This document shows, piece after piece, positions 26,310 through 35,436 of a stretch of DNA of 56,118 bases; position 1 is the first letter of the stretch, and each line of letters starts with the position of its first letter. Under the pieces are notes generated by a model. The model was not told the DNA's origin, did no database searches, and worked only from the letters and a program-made list of their open reading frames with translations. The position numbers and the translations under genes were made by a program. Origin of the DNA: Prevotella illustrans (lineage in GTDB: Bacteria; Bacteroidota; Bacteroidia; Bacteroidales; Bacteroidaceae); assembly GCF_017426725.1 (NCBI RefSeq), contig NZ_JAERMS010000016.1, forward strand, positions 1-56,118, read 5' to 3'.

Positions 26310-27245
26310 ATGAAGGAAGTTCTGTTTATACGCACTCATTTCGAACGATGGAGAGCGACCGAGACGCTGGCCGACGCCTATTCTGAACTGACGGCCGACC
26401 TGGCTTTCGCCCAAACCCACTACCCTCACTCCCGTATTACCCTTTATCTGAACAACCTGGCGTCGGCCCTGCACAACGAACTCTACGGCAACCGGCGCGA
26501 GAAGTGGAGCCGTCTGCTGACCTTCTGGATGCGGGAGGTGCCCGACGTAATGTGGCGCGAGCGGCGGTTACTGCTCGTCTCGCTGTTCATTTTCATGACG
26601 AGCGTGCTCGTAGGCGTGGTCTCTACGCTGGGCGACGCCGACTTTCCACGCCTCGTTCTGGGCGATGCCTATATGGATATGACCCTCGATAATATCGACA
26701 AGGGAAAGCCCATGGGCGTCTACGGACAGGGAGAAGAGGGCATGATGTTTCTCGGTATCACGCTCAACAACGTCATGGTGTCGTTCGGCATGTTCGCCTC
26801 GGGCCTGCTGACGAGCTTCGCTACGGGTTTCCAGCTGTTTCAAAACGGCTTGATGGTGGGCTGTTTCGACACGTTTTTCTACCGACAGGGCCTGCTGGGC
26901 GAGAGCCTGCTGGCCACCATGCTCCACGGTACGCTCGAACTATCGGCCATCATCGTGGCGGGCGCGGCAGGCTTGGCCATGGGCAACGGTTGGCTCTTTC
27001 CGGGCACCTATCCTCGTTTAGAGAGCTTTCGGCGAGGCGCACGGCGAGGCATGAAAATCGTAGTGGGCACGGTGCCGCTCTTCGTCGTGGCCGGCTTCAT
27101 CGAGAGTTTCGTCACCCGCCACACCGAACTCAACGATCTCCTGCGCCTCTCCGTCATCGGCGCGTCGCTTCTTTTCGTCATTTATTATTTTATAGTTTTA
27201 CCTTATAAACGCAATCATCATGCAACAAGAAAGCCCCAAGATTAA
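26310..27245 (+). CDS. SpoIIM/DUF95 family membrane protein
   Basis: 311 aa. A soluble N-terminus (about 90 residues) precedes several membrane helices with the family core LNNVMVSFGMFASGLLTSF, HGTLELSAIIVAGAAGL and FIESFVTRH. Outside sporulating bacteria the family has no settled function. In Bacteroidota it travels with RDD, DUF4129, DUF4350, MoxR and DUF58 genes, as here. It is the first gene of the operon; its 3' end overlaps the next gene by 26 bp, indicating translational coupling. Confidence 0.88.
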   Translation: MKEVLFIRTHFERWRATETLADAYSELTADLAFAQTHYPHSRITLYLNNLASALHNELYGNRREKWSRLLTFWMREVPDVMWRERRLLLVSLFIFMTSVLVGVVSTLGDADFPRLVLGDAYMDMTLDNIDKGKPMGVYGQGEEGMMFLGITLNNVMVSFGMFASGLLTSFATGFQLFQNGLMVGCFDTFFYRQGLLGESLLATMLHGTLELSAIIVAGAAGLAMGNGWLFPGTYPRLESFRRGARRGMKIVVGTVPLFVVAGFIESFVTRHTELNDLLRLSVIGASLLFVIYYFIVLPYKRNHHATRKPQD

Positions 27246-28209
27246 TCTTTACGAACAACGTGGCTTCGGTCAGAACCTCAGCGCCACGCTCGACTTCCTG
27301 CGCGAGAACTTCAAGCCATGGCTGCGCGCCTGTGTCTATCTGCTGTTGCCCCTCAGCCTCATCCAGTCGCTGTCGCTCAACACGATGATGGACGTCGTAC
27401 TGGGCAATGCCAAGCGGATGGCAACGCTGAATCCGGCTATGGATTTCACGCCCTATACCAAAATCATCGCTTCCTATCTGGGCCTGATCGCGTGCGTATT
27501 GGTCGGCACGGTGCTGCTGACATCGCTTTGCTATGCCCTGATGCAGCGCTATCAGGACAGCGACAGCCGCCTGCGCGGCGTCACCATGACCGACCTGAAG
27601 CCTCTCATCCTGTGCAACGTGAAGCGCACGCTCATCGTAGCCCTGACACTTGGCTTCCTCGGTATCATACTGGGTATCGTGTTGTCTATGTTCAGTCTCG
27701 CGATGCACAGCTTCTTATTCGCTTTCCTGATTATCTTAGGGTTTGGCTTCCTCATGATTCCGTTGTCACTGACCATGCCCGTCTACGTGTTTGAAAGCGG
27801 CCAGACGGTTTTCGAAGCCATCGCCAGAGCCTTCAGGCTGGGGCTGCGCGCTTTCTGGCCGCTTCTGGGACTGCTCATCGTCATCGTTATCCTGGCCAAC
27901 ATCCTTCAGCTCGTCATCACCCTACCCTGGTACTTCGCGGTAGTGATGAGAACCGTGATGACCGTTGAGGACAATGGCAGCAGCGCGGCCGGATTGTCCG
28001 TTTTCTCCTTTGTTCAGTATCTGCTGGGCGTCATTCAAGCCTTCGGCAGTTATCTTACCATGTCGCTTACGGTCGTGGCCTTGGCCTATCAGTACGGCAG
28101 CGTAGCCGAGAAACAAGACACTCTGTCGGTAGAAAACGACATCGAACGCTTCGAACGGCTGGCCGACGACCACCGCGACGCCGACTTCGACGACTTCGAC
28201 AAGCTCTGA
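27220..28209 (+). CDS. Polytopic membrane protein of the MoxR operon, unknown function
   Basis: 329 aa with about six hydrophobic segments, a short soluble N-terminus (INLYEQRGFGQNLSATLDFL) and an acidic C-terminal tail rich in Asp (DDHRDADFDDFDKL). The glycine-rich helices around residues 140-200 and repeated LLG/ILG segments resemble YIP1- or DUF975-like membrane proteins, but I cannot assign it firmly. It overlaps the SpoIIM-like gene by 26 bp and lies 9 bp before the DUF4129 gene. Confidence 0.75.
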   Translation: MQQESPKINLYEQRGFGQNLSATLDFLRENFKPWLRACVYLLLPLSLIQSLSLNTMMDVVLGNAKRMATLNPAMDFTPYTKIIASYLGLIACVLVGTVLLTSLCYALMQRYQDSDSRLRGVTMTDLKPLILCNVKRTLIVALTLGFLGIILGIVLSMFSLAMHSFLFAFLIILGFGFLMIPLSLTMPVYVFESGQTVFEAIARAFRLGLRAFWPLLGLLIVIVILANILQLVITLPWYFAVVMRTVMTVEDNGSSAAGLSVFSFVQYLLGVIQAFGSYLTMSLTVVALAYQYGSVAEKQDTLSVENDIERFERLADDHRDADFDDFDKL

Positions 28210-28218
28210 CGCCCGCCC

Positions 28219-28833
28219 ATGCTCCAGCCATTGACCGACACCCTCACGTGCGACACCCTGCTGCTGCACCGCTTTCGGACCGATGAAGCCTACAACTACG
28301 CCCGTGAGCTGCAGGCGCCCGACCAGAACGTGTTGCAGTGGTTCACGCGGCTGCTCGACCGATGGCTGCACGACGTGTTCTCTATTTCGAGCGATACAGA
28401 CCTCCGCGTCTTCATCTATATCGCGCTGGCATTGGCCTTCGTGGGACTTATCGGCCGGCTGCTTTGGCGCCACAAGCTCCGACTCTTCAGCCGGTCGGGC
28501 GCCATCGTGACGCCGGATGAGGACGAGGACAATATCTACGGCGTAGACTTCGACGGCGAACTGGCTCGTGCCATGGCACGAAAAGATTACTACCGGGCCG
28601 TGCGCATGGTCTATCTTCGCACGCTGCGCCATCTGGCCGACTTGAAAAAAATCGACTGGCAACTCTATAAGACGCCCACCCGGTATGCCCACGAATATCC
28701 CGTGGCCGACTTCCGGCGGATGACCCACTGCTTCACGCGCGTCAGATACGGCAACTATCCGGCCGACGCGACGCTCGTGGAAACGCTCCTTCGATACGAA
28801 AACGCCATCCGGCAGGAAGGAGAACGCGCATGA
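28219..28833 (+). CDS. DUF4129 domain-containing membrane protein
   Basis: 204 aa. One central transmembrane helix (about 60-78, IYIALALAFVGLIGRLLW) is followed by a cytoplasmic DUF4129 domain with the typical ARKDYYRAVRMVYLRTLRHL and RYAHEYP segments. DUF4129 proteins commonly accompany MoxR ATPases and DUF58 proteins; the domain's role is unknown. Its last 4 bp (ATGA) overlap the start of the DUF4350 gene, indicating tight coupling. Confidence 0.85.
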   Translation: MLQPLTDTLTCDTLLLHRFRTDEAYNYARELQAPDQNVLQWFTRLLDRWLHDVFSISSDTDLRVFIYIALALAFVGLIGRLLWRHKLRLFSRSGAIVTPDEDEDNIYGVDFDGELARAMARKDYYRAVRMVYLRTLRHLADLKKIDWQLYKTPTRYAHEYPVADFRRMTHCFTRVRYGNYPADATLVETLLRYENAIRQEGERA

Positions 28834-30046
28834 ACCGCAAGTTTCTCATGGCCGTCGGCGTCTTTCTCGTGTTCGTCTTCCTGCTGCAATGGAACGTTCC
28901 CGCCCGCTTCGTCTGGCAACCCACGTTCGCCCACGACGACCCGCAACCCTTGGGATGCCAAGTCTTCGACTCGCTGATGGGCCGTTCGCTGAAGGCCGGC
29001 TACCGCGTGACCGACAAGACATTGCCCCGGCTGGCACGCGAACGCTGGCGGCGACCACACGCCATCCTCATACAGACCACCTGCATGAAAACCACGCCCA
29101 CCGACCTGAAAGCCCTCTGTCGGCTGCTCGAGGCGGGCCATCACGTGCTGATTGCCACGGGCGAAATGTCCGACGACACGCTCAGCAGCTTCTTCGGCGT
29201 CACCATCCGGGGCGCCACGGCCGTCATCCCATGGCAAGTGAGGCAGTCCTTCCAAAATATCGAGCTGCTCTACGACACGCTCCGGTGGCGTCGGCAGCCA
29301 CCCTATCCCGAACGTTCCTACCGTGTTTTCAGCGCCTTCGTCGACGGCGGCGTATGGCTCGACAACCACCAAGACTGCGACACGCTCCTGCAAGCGTGGC
29401 AAGCCACCTACACCGACACCGTGAGCACGGGCTACTGGAAGGCCGCTCTCGTGGCCAAACGGTGGCGGCGAGGCACGATTTACTTCTGCTCTACCCCACT
29501 GCTGCTCACCAACTACGGCGCGCTCGACCCGCAGATCCATCCCCTCCTCTTCCGCATACTGACGCAGACGCGGGGCCTTCCCGTCGTCCGCACCGAGGCC
29601 TACACGCCCCACACCGAGCGCGACAGCCGCCCCTCCGTCGGGCCATCTACCTGTCGCTTGCGGGCCTGTTGCTCTTCTGCGTGTTCTTCGCCCGCCGCCG
29701 ACAACGGGTCATTCCGATGGTGAAAGCGCCCGAAAACAAGTCGCTGGAGTTCGTGCGCCTCATCGGAACGCTCTATTACCAACGCCACGACAACCGCGAC
29801 CTGCTCCGCAAGAAGTACGCCTTCTTCGCCGACACGTTGCGCGCCCGGCTGTTGATCGACTTGGAAGACCACGCCCGAAGATCGGAAAACATCACGACCA
29901 TTGCCCGTCAGACCGGGTTGGAAAAGGCCGCCGTGCAGGCCGTCGTAGACCAAATCGAGCGGATGATGGAGAACCAAACCAAAATCGCCGACGCCGACTT
30001 GCGCCGCGCCATCGACCGATTAGACGAAATATCAAGTAAATTATAA
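28830..30046 (+). pseudogene. DUF4350 domain protein, frameshifted near 29630
   Basis: The first frame (28830-29723) has an N-terminal membrane anchor and a Rossmann-like DUF4350 body up to about residue 267. The family's C-terminal membrane helix and cytoplasmic tail (LSLAGLLLFCVFFARRRQRV, ENKSLEFVRLIGTLYYQ) continue in another frame to 30046. One extra C in the CCCC run at 29630-29633 would restore a single protein of about 405 aa. It is either a recent mutation or a sequencing error; no slippery heptamer suggests programmed shifting. It normally acts with MoxR/DUF58 in the envelope; the function is unknown. Confidence 0.8.
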
Positions 30047-30051
30047 CCGCT

Positions 30052-31057
30052 ATGGAAGAACAGACAACAGACAACAGACAACAAAGAAGCCCTTTCGGCT
30101 GAAAGAACCGACCTGACGGCCTTCAGCGAGAAGGTCGCGATACTGAAACAGGAAATCGGAAAGGTCATCGTAGGGCAACAGGAGGCCGTCGATCTACTGC
30201 TGACAGCCATCCTGGCCGACGGTCACGTGCTCATCGAAGGCGTGCCGGGCGTAGCCAAAACGTTGTTGGCCCGACTGCTGTCGCGCCTCGTCGACGCCCG
30301 CTTTAGCCGCGTGCAGTTCACCCCCGACCTCATGCCGAGCGACGTACTCGGTACGACGGTGTTCAACATGAAGACGTCGGAGTTTGATTTCCACGAAGGA
30401 CCGGTCTTCGCCGACCTGGTACTGGTAGACGAAATCAACCGTGCGCCGGCCAAGACGCAGGCCGCCCTCTTCGAGGTGATGGAAGAACGGCAGGTCACCA
30501 TCGACGGAACGACTCATCGAATGGGCGATCTCTACACCATCATCGCCACGCAGAATCCCGTGGAACAGGAAGGAACCTACCGGTTGCCCGAGGCTCAGCT
30601 CGACCGTTTCCTCTTCAAGATAACGATGGACTACCCATCGCTCGACGAGGAAGTGGACATCCTGCGTCGCCATCAGGCCCGGGCACGGCTCGTCAAACTG
30701 GAAGCCGTCAGGCCCGTACTGACCGTCGACGAACTGCTCCTGATGCGCCGCCGGCTGCAGCCGGTGTTTGTCGACGACAGCCTCTTGCGCTACATCGCCG
30801 CCATCGTGCGGCAGACCCGCACGTCGAAAATCGTATATCTCGGGGCCAGTCCGCGGGCATCGGTGGCCATCCTCAACGCCGCCAGGGCCTACGCGCTGCT
30901 GAGCGGCCGCGATTTCGTGACGCCCGAGGACATCAAGTTCGTCACGCCGAGCGTTCTCCAGCACCGCCTGCAACTCACCGCCGAGGCCGAAATGCAGGGC
31001 TACACGGCCTTGAAAGTGGCCTTCAGGCTCATCGACAAGGTGGAAGTACCCAAGTAA
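30052..31057 (+). CDS. MoxR-family AAA+ ATPase, out of frame at its start codon
   Basis: The body (about 334 aa if restored) has Walker A GVPGVAKT, Walker B LVDEINRAP, sensor 1 IATQNP and the MoxR lid domain to 31057. MoxR ATPases act as chaperones, often with DUF58 or VWA proteins, as in this operon. The natural ATG (30052) reads only 16 codons to a TGA at 30100. Three copies of CAGACAA follow it, and two copies would join the ATG to the conserved reading frame (KEALSAERTDLTAF). No ATG, GTG or TTG lies in the correct frame between the upstream stop and 30227. As written the protein would be unmade or start at a GTG just before Walker A. Confidence 0.85.
30061..30081 (+). repeat. Heptanucleotide repeat (CAGACAA)x3 in the moxR start region
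   Basis: Three perfect copies of CAGACAA begin 9 bp after the moxR ATG. Seven is not a multiple of three, so each gain or loss changes the reading frame. Three copies are out of frame; two or five would be in frame. This is the layout of a slipped-strand phase-variation switch, though three copies is short for one. Confidence 0.85.
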
Positions 31058-31067
31058 ACCGACCGCC

Positions 31068-32381
31068 ATGTATCTCACCAAGCGATTCTTTCTGCTCCTC
31101 GCCGCCGCCACGCTCCTTACCGGACTGGGCTACGCCTTCGCCCCGCTGTTCGCGTGGGGCAAAGTGTTGTCGGCCCTCCTGCTTGCGGCCACGGTCGTCG
31201 ACGTGGGACTGCTCTACACTTGGCGGGGGCTCTCGGCCGAGCGACGATGCGACGAGCGCTTCTCCAACGGCGACCCCAACCGCGTGGAAATCAGCTTGGA
31301 GAGCCGCTACCCGTTCGGCGTCGGCGTGACGGTCGTCGATGAGGCGCCGGCCGTTTTCCAGCGACGCGACATCGCCTATAAGGTCCGTATCCCCGCCGGA
31401 GCAAGCCGGAGCGTAGCCTATACGCTCACGCCGACGCGGCGGGGGGTCTACGATTTCGGTCGCCTGCGCTGCTTTGCCCGCACCGCCGTGGGCCTCGCCG
31501 AGCGTCGCTACACGCTGGGCCGCCCGCAAGAGGTGAAGGTATATCCCTCCTACCTCATGCTCAACCGCTACGAACTGCTGGCCATGAGCCATCAGCTCAC
31601 CGAAATGGGAATCAAACGCATACGCCGCGTGGGACACCATACGGAGTTTGAACAGATTAAAGACTATGTGCAGGGCGACGAGTTCCGCGCCATCAACTGG
31701 AAAGCCAGCGCCCGCCGCCACCAGCTGATGGTGAACGCGTATCGCGACGAGCGGTCGCAGCAGGTGATATCGGTCATCGATAAGGGGCGTGTCATGCAAC
31801 AATCGTTCCACGGAATGACACTGCTCGACCACAGTATCAACGCCGCGCTGGTGATCTCCTACGTGGCCATGCGCCGCGAGGATAAGGCCGGTCTCATCAC
31901 CTTCGCCGACCGCCCCGACTCGTTCGTGGCCCCGTCGAGCCGGTCGGGCCAGATGCAGCGACTCTTAGAAGCGCTCTACGCGCAGCGGACGACCTTCGGC
32001 GAGACCGACTTCAGCAGTCTCTGCGTCAGCGTGCGCAAGCAGCTCGACAGGCGCAGCCTGCTCATTCTCTACACCAACTTCCCGGGCATGGGCGCCCTCC
32101 GCCGCCAGTTGCCCTACCTGCGGCTGCTCAGTCGCCGTCACCGACTGCTCGTAGTGTACTTCGAAGACAGCGAGACGGACGACTACATCCGCTCGCCCAA
32201 GACGTCGACGGAGGACTATTACCAGCACGTCATCGCCGAAAAGTTCGTCCGCGAGCAGCGACTCATCGCCTCGACGCTCCGACAGAACGGCATTCTCAGC
32301 CTGCTGACGACGCCCGAACGGCTCAGCGTGGACGTAATCAACAAGTATTTAAGTTGTGTGGCGGACAGGGGGATTGGCTGA
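31068..32381 (+). CDS. DUF58 domain-containing protein
   Basis: 437 aa. Two N-terminal hydrophobic segments (residues 8-45) anchor it in the inner membrane. A beta-rich middle precedes the DUF58 signature DYVQGDEFRAINWKASARRH (about 199-218), and a VWA-like domain follows (VISVIDKGRVM, DHSINAALVISYVAMRREDK). DUF58 proteins are the usual partners of MoxR ATPases. It is the last gene of the operon, 10 bp after moxR. Some 690 bp of non-coding DNA follow it. Confidence 0.9.
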   Translation: MYLTKRFFLLLAAATLLTGLGYAFAPLFAWGKVLSALLLAATVVDVGLLYTWRGLSAERRCDERFSNGDPNRVEISLESRYPFGVGVTVVDEAPAVFQRRDIAYKVRIPAGASRSVAYTLTPTRRGVYDFGRLRCFARTAVGLAERRYTLGRPQEVKVYPSYLMLNRYELLAMSHQLTEMGIKRIRRVGHHTEFEQIKDYVQGDEFRAINWKASARRHQLMVNAYRDERSQQVISVIDKGRVMQQSFHGMTLLDHSINAALVISYVAMRREDKAGLITFADRPDSFVAPSSRSGQMQRLLEALYAQRTTFGETDFSSLCVSVRKQLDRRSLLILYTNFPGMGALRRQLPYLRLLSRRHRLLVVYFEDSETDDYIRSPKTSTEDYYQHVIAEKFVREQRLIASTLRQNGILSLLTTPERLSVDVINKYLSCVADRGIG

Positions 32382-32645
32382 TTATCCGCCCATTCAACAA
32401 GAAAAAAAGCGGCTATCCGACTCACCGGAGAACCATGGGGACGGTTTTTACTTCTTCTTAATTTCCCTGTAAAAATTTATACAAATCAGTGTCAAAATAT
32501 GCTTCGGGAATGAAGTTCGTGAGCAAAAGCCCGAAATTTCGAGCGTTTTCGCGAAATCAGCAAGTCGCTGATTATCAGCGATTTGTTAAAATTTATAAGT
32601 TCGTACTTCTCAAAAAACAACCTGAAACATCGAAAATAACCGCCT

Positions 32646-32725
32646 AAAAGCAGGCTTTTTGGCCGCTAAAAGCATAGCGATAAGCAGGTCAAAGCATAAC
32701 TTTTAGCGTGTAAAAGCTATGCTTT
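32646..32725. repeat. 22-bp-period palindromic-word array C (4 units)
   Basis: Words start at 32646, 32668, 32690 and 32712, exactly 22 bp apart: AAAAGCAGGCTTTT, AAAAGCATAGC, AAAGCATAACTTTT and AAAAGCTATGCTTT. The spacer AGCGTGT is the reverse complement of ACACGCT seen in arrays A and B. Confidence 0.85.
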
Positions 32726-32993
32726 GACCTTGAAATAAGCTAAAAACGGCATGGCGCATGGGCTGAAAAGGCCCCTTCAACCTTATTTTTCCATCTAAAT
32801 GAAACTTTTTCAGAGGCCGTTTTTCTTACCACTTTCTTTACAAAAAGTCAAAATCGGGCGCTGTCAGTGACAAACCCACAAGACTTTCGTCAATGACCGA
32901 CTTTAAATAAACTACATCCGCAAAAAGAAAAACTGATTTGACAGAACGAGAGCCTCCCTAACCACGCATTCGTCTAAAAAAAGAATGAAAATT

Positions 32994-33024
32994 TTGCAAT
33001 CATTGCATTTTTTTATTAATTTTG
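32994..33024 (+). promoter_or_regulatory. Promoter of the GH92 gene
   Basis: TTG (32994-32996), a 20-bp spacer and TAATTTTG (33017-33024) match the Bacteroidota consensus, 48 bp before the GH92 start codon. Confidence 0.75.
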
Positions 33025-33071
33025 ATTATCAATCTATCATCCACGTTATCAAATCATTGAATTGATTCAAC

Positions 33072-35324
33072 ATGAAATTAAACAACATTTTTCTTTCTTT
33101 CCTACTCACCCTCCGGGCTTCTATGGCCTCGGCGCAGCAACCTGTCGATTATGTGGATCCGTTCATCGGCACCACCAATTTCAGCGTGTGCAACCCCGGG
33201 GCGGTGCTGCCCCACGGCCTGATGTCGGTGGTGCCGTTCAACGTGATGGGCTCCGACCTCAACCAATACGACAAAGACGGACGCTGGTGGTCGGCGCCCT
33301 ACGAGTATAACAACAAGTTTTTCACCGGCTTCGCCCATGTCACGATGAGCGGCGTGGGCTGTCCCGAGCTGGGCACATTGCTCACTATGCCCACCACAGG
33401 TCGGCTCGATGTGGACTACCGCAACTACGGATCGGAATATCGGGATGAGCAGGCCACGCCCGGCTACTATGCCCTGACGCTGAAGAAATATGGCGTGCGG
33501 GCCGAAACATCGGCCACCTTGCGTTCGGCCATAGAGCGATACACCTTCCCGAAGGGCCGCGCGAATATCTTGCTCAACGTGGGCGACGGCTTGAGCAACG
33601 AGTCGGGAGGTATGGTAAGGCGTGTCAGCGACACCGAGATAGAGGGCTTCCGACTGCTCGGCACGTTCTGCTACAACGCCCAGGCGGTATTCCCCATCTA
33701 CTTCGTCATGCGCGTGAACAAGCGGCCGCAGACCGCGGGCTACTGGAAAAAGCAACCTAAGTTCACGGGTGTGAAGGCGCAATGGGACAAGGACAACGGA
33801 CGCTATAAGCTCTACGAGAGCTACAACCGTGAGATGGCGGGCAACGAGGTGGGCTACTACTTCAGCTACGACTGTCAAGAGGGCGAACAGATTGAGGTGC
33901 GCATGGGCGTATCGTTCGTGTCGACGGCCAACGCCCGCGAGAATCTCGACGCCGAACAGCAGGGGCTTTCTTTTGCCGACATCCGCCAAAAGGCTCGCCA
34001 AACATGGGAGGAGACGCTGAACCGTGTCACCGTGGAGGGTGGTACCGAAGCCCAGAAGCGTGTGTTCTACACGGCATTGTACCACAGCCAGCTGCATCCG
34101 AATATCCTGCAGGACGTGAACGGACAATATCCCGAAATGGAAAACGGCCGCACGGGCCACACCACGGGCAACCGTTACACGGTGTTCTCGCTGTGGGACA
34201 CGTATCGCAACGTCGCCCAACTCGAAACGCTGCTCTATCCCGACCGCCAGCTCGACATGGTGCGCTCGATGATCGCGATGTACAAGGAGTGGGGATGGAT
34301 GCCTAAATGGGAACTCTTCGGCCGTGAGACTTGGACGATGGAGGGCGATCCGGCCATCCCGTTCATCGCCGACACGTATCTGAGAGGACTGCGCGACTTC
34401 GACATCACCGCCGCCTACGAGGCTTTCAGCCGTTCGGCCAACCTGCCGGGCAAGGACAACAAGATGCGACCCGACATCGACCCGTATCTCTCCAAGGGCT
34501 ATGTGCCGATGGGTGTGTACGCGGCCGACGAGTCGGGCGACAACAGCGTGTCGCACGCGCTGGAATACTACATCGCCGACTATGCCCTGTCGCGTCTGGC
34601 CAAGGCTCTTGGTAAAGAGGCCGACGCCCGCAAATACTACGCCCGCTCGTTAGGTTACAAGCATTATTACAGCAAGGAATCGGGCACGCTGCGCCCGTTG
34701 ATGAAGGACGGTAGCTTCCTTTCGCCGTTCAATCCGGAAGCGGGGGCCGACTTTTCCAACGCGCCGGGCTTTCATGAGGGGTCGGCGTGGAACTATACTT
34801 TCTGCGTACCATACGACGTGAAGAGATTGGCGCGTCTGATGGGAGGCGACCGCAAATTCGTGAACAAGTTGCAGATGGTGTTCGACAAAGGACTCTACGA
34901 TCCGGCCAACGAACCCGATATCGCCTATCCCTACCTCTTCAGCTACTTCAAGGGGGAGGAATGGCGCACGCAGAAGGAGGTGAGTCGCCTCTTGGCCAAA
35001 TACTTCACCGACAAGCCCGACGGCATACCGGGCAACGACGACTGCGGCACGATGTCGGCCTGGGCCATCTTCTCGATGATGGGTCTTTATCCCGACTGCC
35101 CCGGTTCGCCCCATTACACGCTGACCACGCCCACCTTCGACCGGATAACGCTACATCTCGACAAGCGCTATTATCCGCAGGGCGACCTCGTGATCGAGAC
35201 TCGTCGCTCGGCTCCCGACCAAGTAACCATTAAAAAGATGACACTGGGAGGCAAACCGCTCAACAGCTATCGCGTCAATCACAACGAACTGATGAAAGGC
35301 AAAAAATTGATCATCGAAATGTAA
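33072..35324 (+). CDS. GH92 family alpha-mannosidase, exported
   Basis: 750 aa with a signal peptide (cleavage near SMASAQQ). Family GH92 is a calcium-dependent, inverting exo-alpha-mannosidase, usually alpha-1,2. Markers: VDYVDPFIGT at the mature N-terminus, PGAVLPHGLMSVVPF, YTALYHSQLHPNIL, WELFGRETWTMEGDPA and the C-terminal GNDDCGTMSAWAIFSMMGLYP. It would trim mannose from host or yeast-type glycans in the periplasm or at the surface. It is monocistronic: own promoter at 32994 and a strong hairpin terminator 44 bp after the stop. The linkage it cuts cannot be fixed from sequence. Confidence 0.95.
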   Translation: MKLNNIFLSFLLTLRASMASAQQPVDYVDPFIGTTNFSVCNPGAVLPHGLMSVVPFNVMGSDLNQYDKDGRWWSAPYEYNNKFFTGFAHVTMSGVGCPELGTLLTMPTTGRLDVDYRNYGSEYRDEQATPGYYALTLKKYGVRAETSATLRSAIERYTFPKGRANILLNVGDGLSNESGGMVRRVSDTEIEGFRLLGTFCYNAQAVFPIYFVMRVNKRPQTAGYWKKQPKFTGVKAQWDKDNGRYKLYESYNREMAGNEVGYYFSYDCQEGEQIEVRMGVSFVSTANARENLDAEQQGLSFADIRQKARQTWEETLNRVTVEGGTEAQKRVFYTALYHSQLHPNILQDVNGQYPEMENGRTGHTTGNRYTVFSLWDTYRNVAQLETLLYPDRQLDMVRSMIAMYKEWGWMPKWELFGRETWTMEGDPAIPFIADTYLRGLRDFDITAAYEAFSRSANLPGKDNKMRPDIDPYLSKGYVPMGVYAADESGDNSVSHALEYYIADYALSRLAKALGKEADARKYYARSLGYKHYYSKESGTLRPLMKDGSFLSPFNPEAGADFSNAPGFHEGSAWNYTFCVPYDVKRLARLMGGDRKFVNKLQMVFDKGLYDPANEPDIAYPYLFSYFKGEEWRTQKEVSRLLAKYFTDKPDGIPGNDDCGTMSAWAIFSMMGLYPDCPGSPHYTLTTPTFDRITLHLDKRYYPQGDLVIETRRSAPDQVTIKKMTLGGKPLNSYRVNHNELMKGKKLIIEM

Positions 35325-35367
35325 ACCTATAATTTTCATAACTCTATTTTTCAGAAGTTAAGAAAGT

Positions 35368-35414
35368 AAATAGAGAAAGGCCGGCATATTCCAATAGCCG
35401 GCCTTTCTCTATTT
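35368..35414. terminator. Bidirectional terminator between GH92 and the PARIS-like pair
   Basis: A perfect 18-bp stem (AAATAGAGAAAGGCCGGC at 35368-35385 with its inverse at 35397-35414) closes an 11-nt loop. It serves the GH92 gene on the plus strand and the convergent DUF4435 gene on the minus strand. Confidence 0.92.
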
Positions 35415-35436
35415 ATGAATCAATACCACTTTAATT

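Larger units (their letters stand above)
32382..33071. other. Non-coding region between the DUF58 and GH92 genes
   Basis: It holds a conserved flank motif with TCGCTGATTATCAGCGA (about 32565-32582, itself a hairpin), the four-word array C, and the GH92 promoter. No coding region is credible. The composition changes from GC-rich genes to AT-rich text. Confidence 0.65.

Noticed and set aside
29600..29723. Programmed frameshift in the DUF4350 gene
   Set aside because: No slippery heptamer or downstream pseudoknot is visible, and a missing C in a C run explains it simply.
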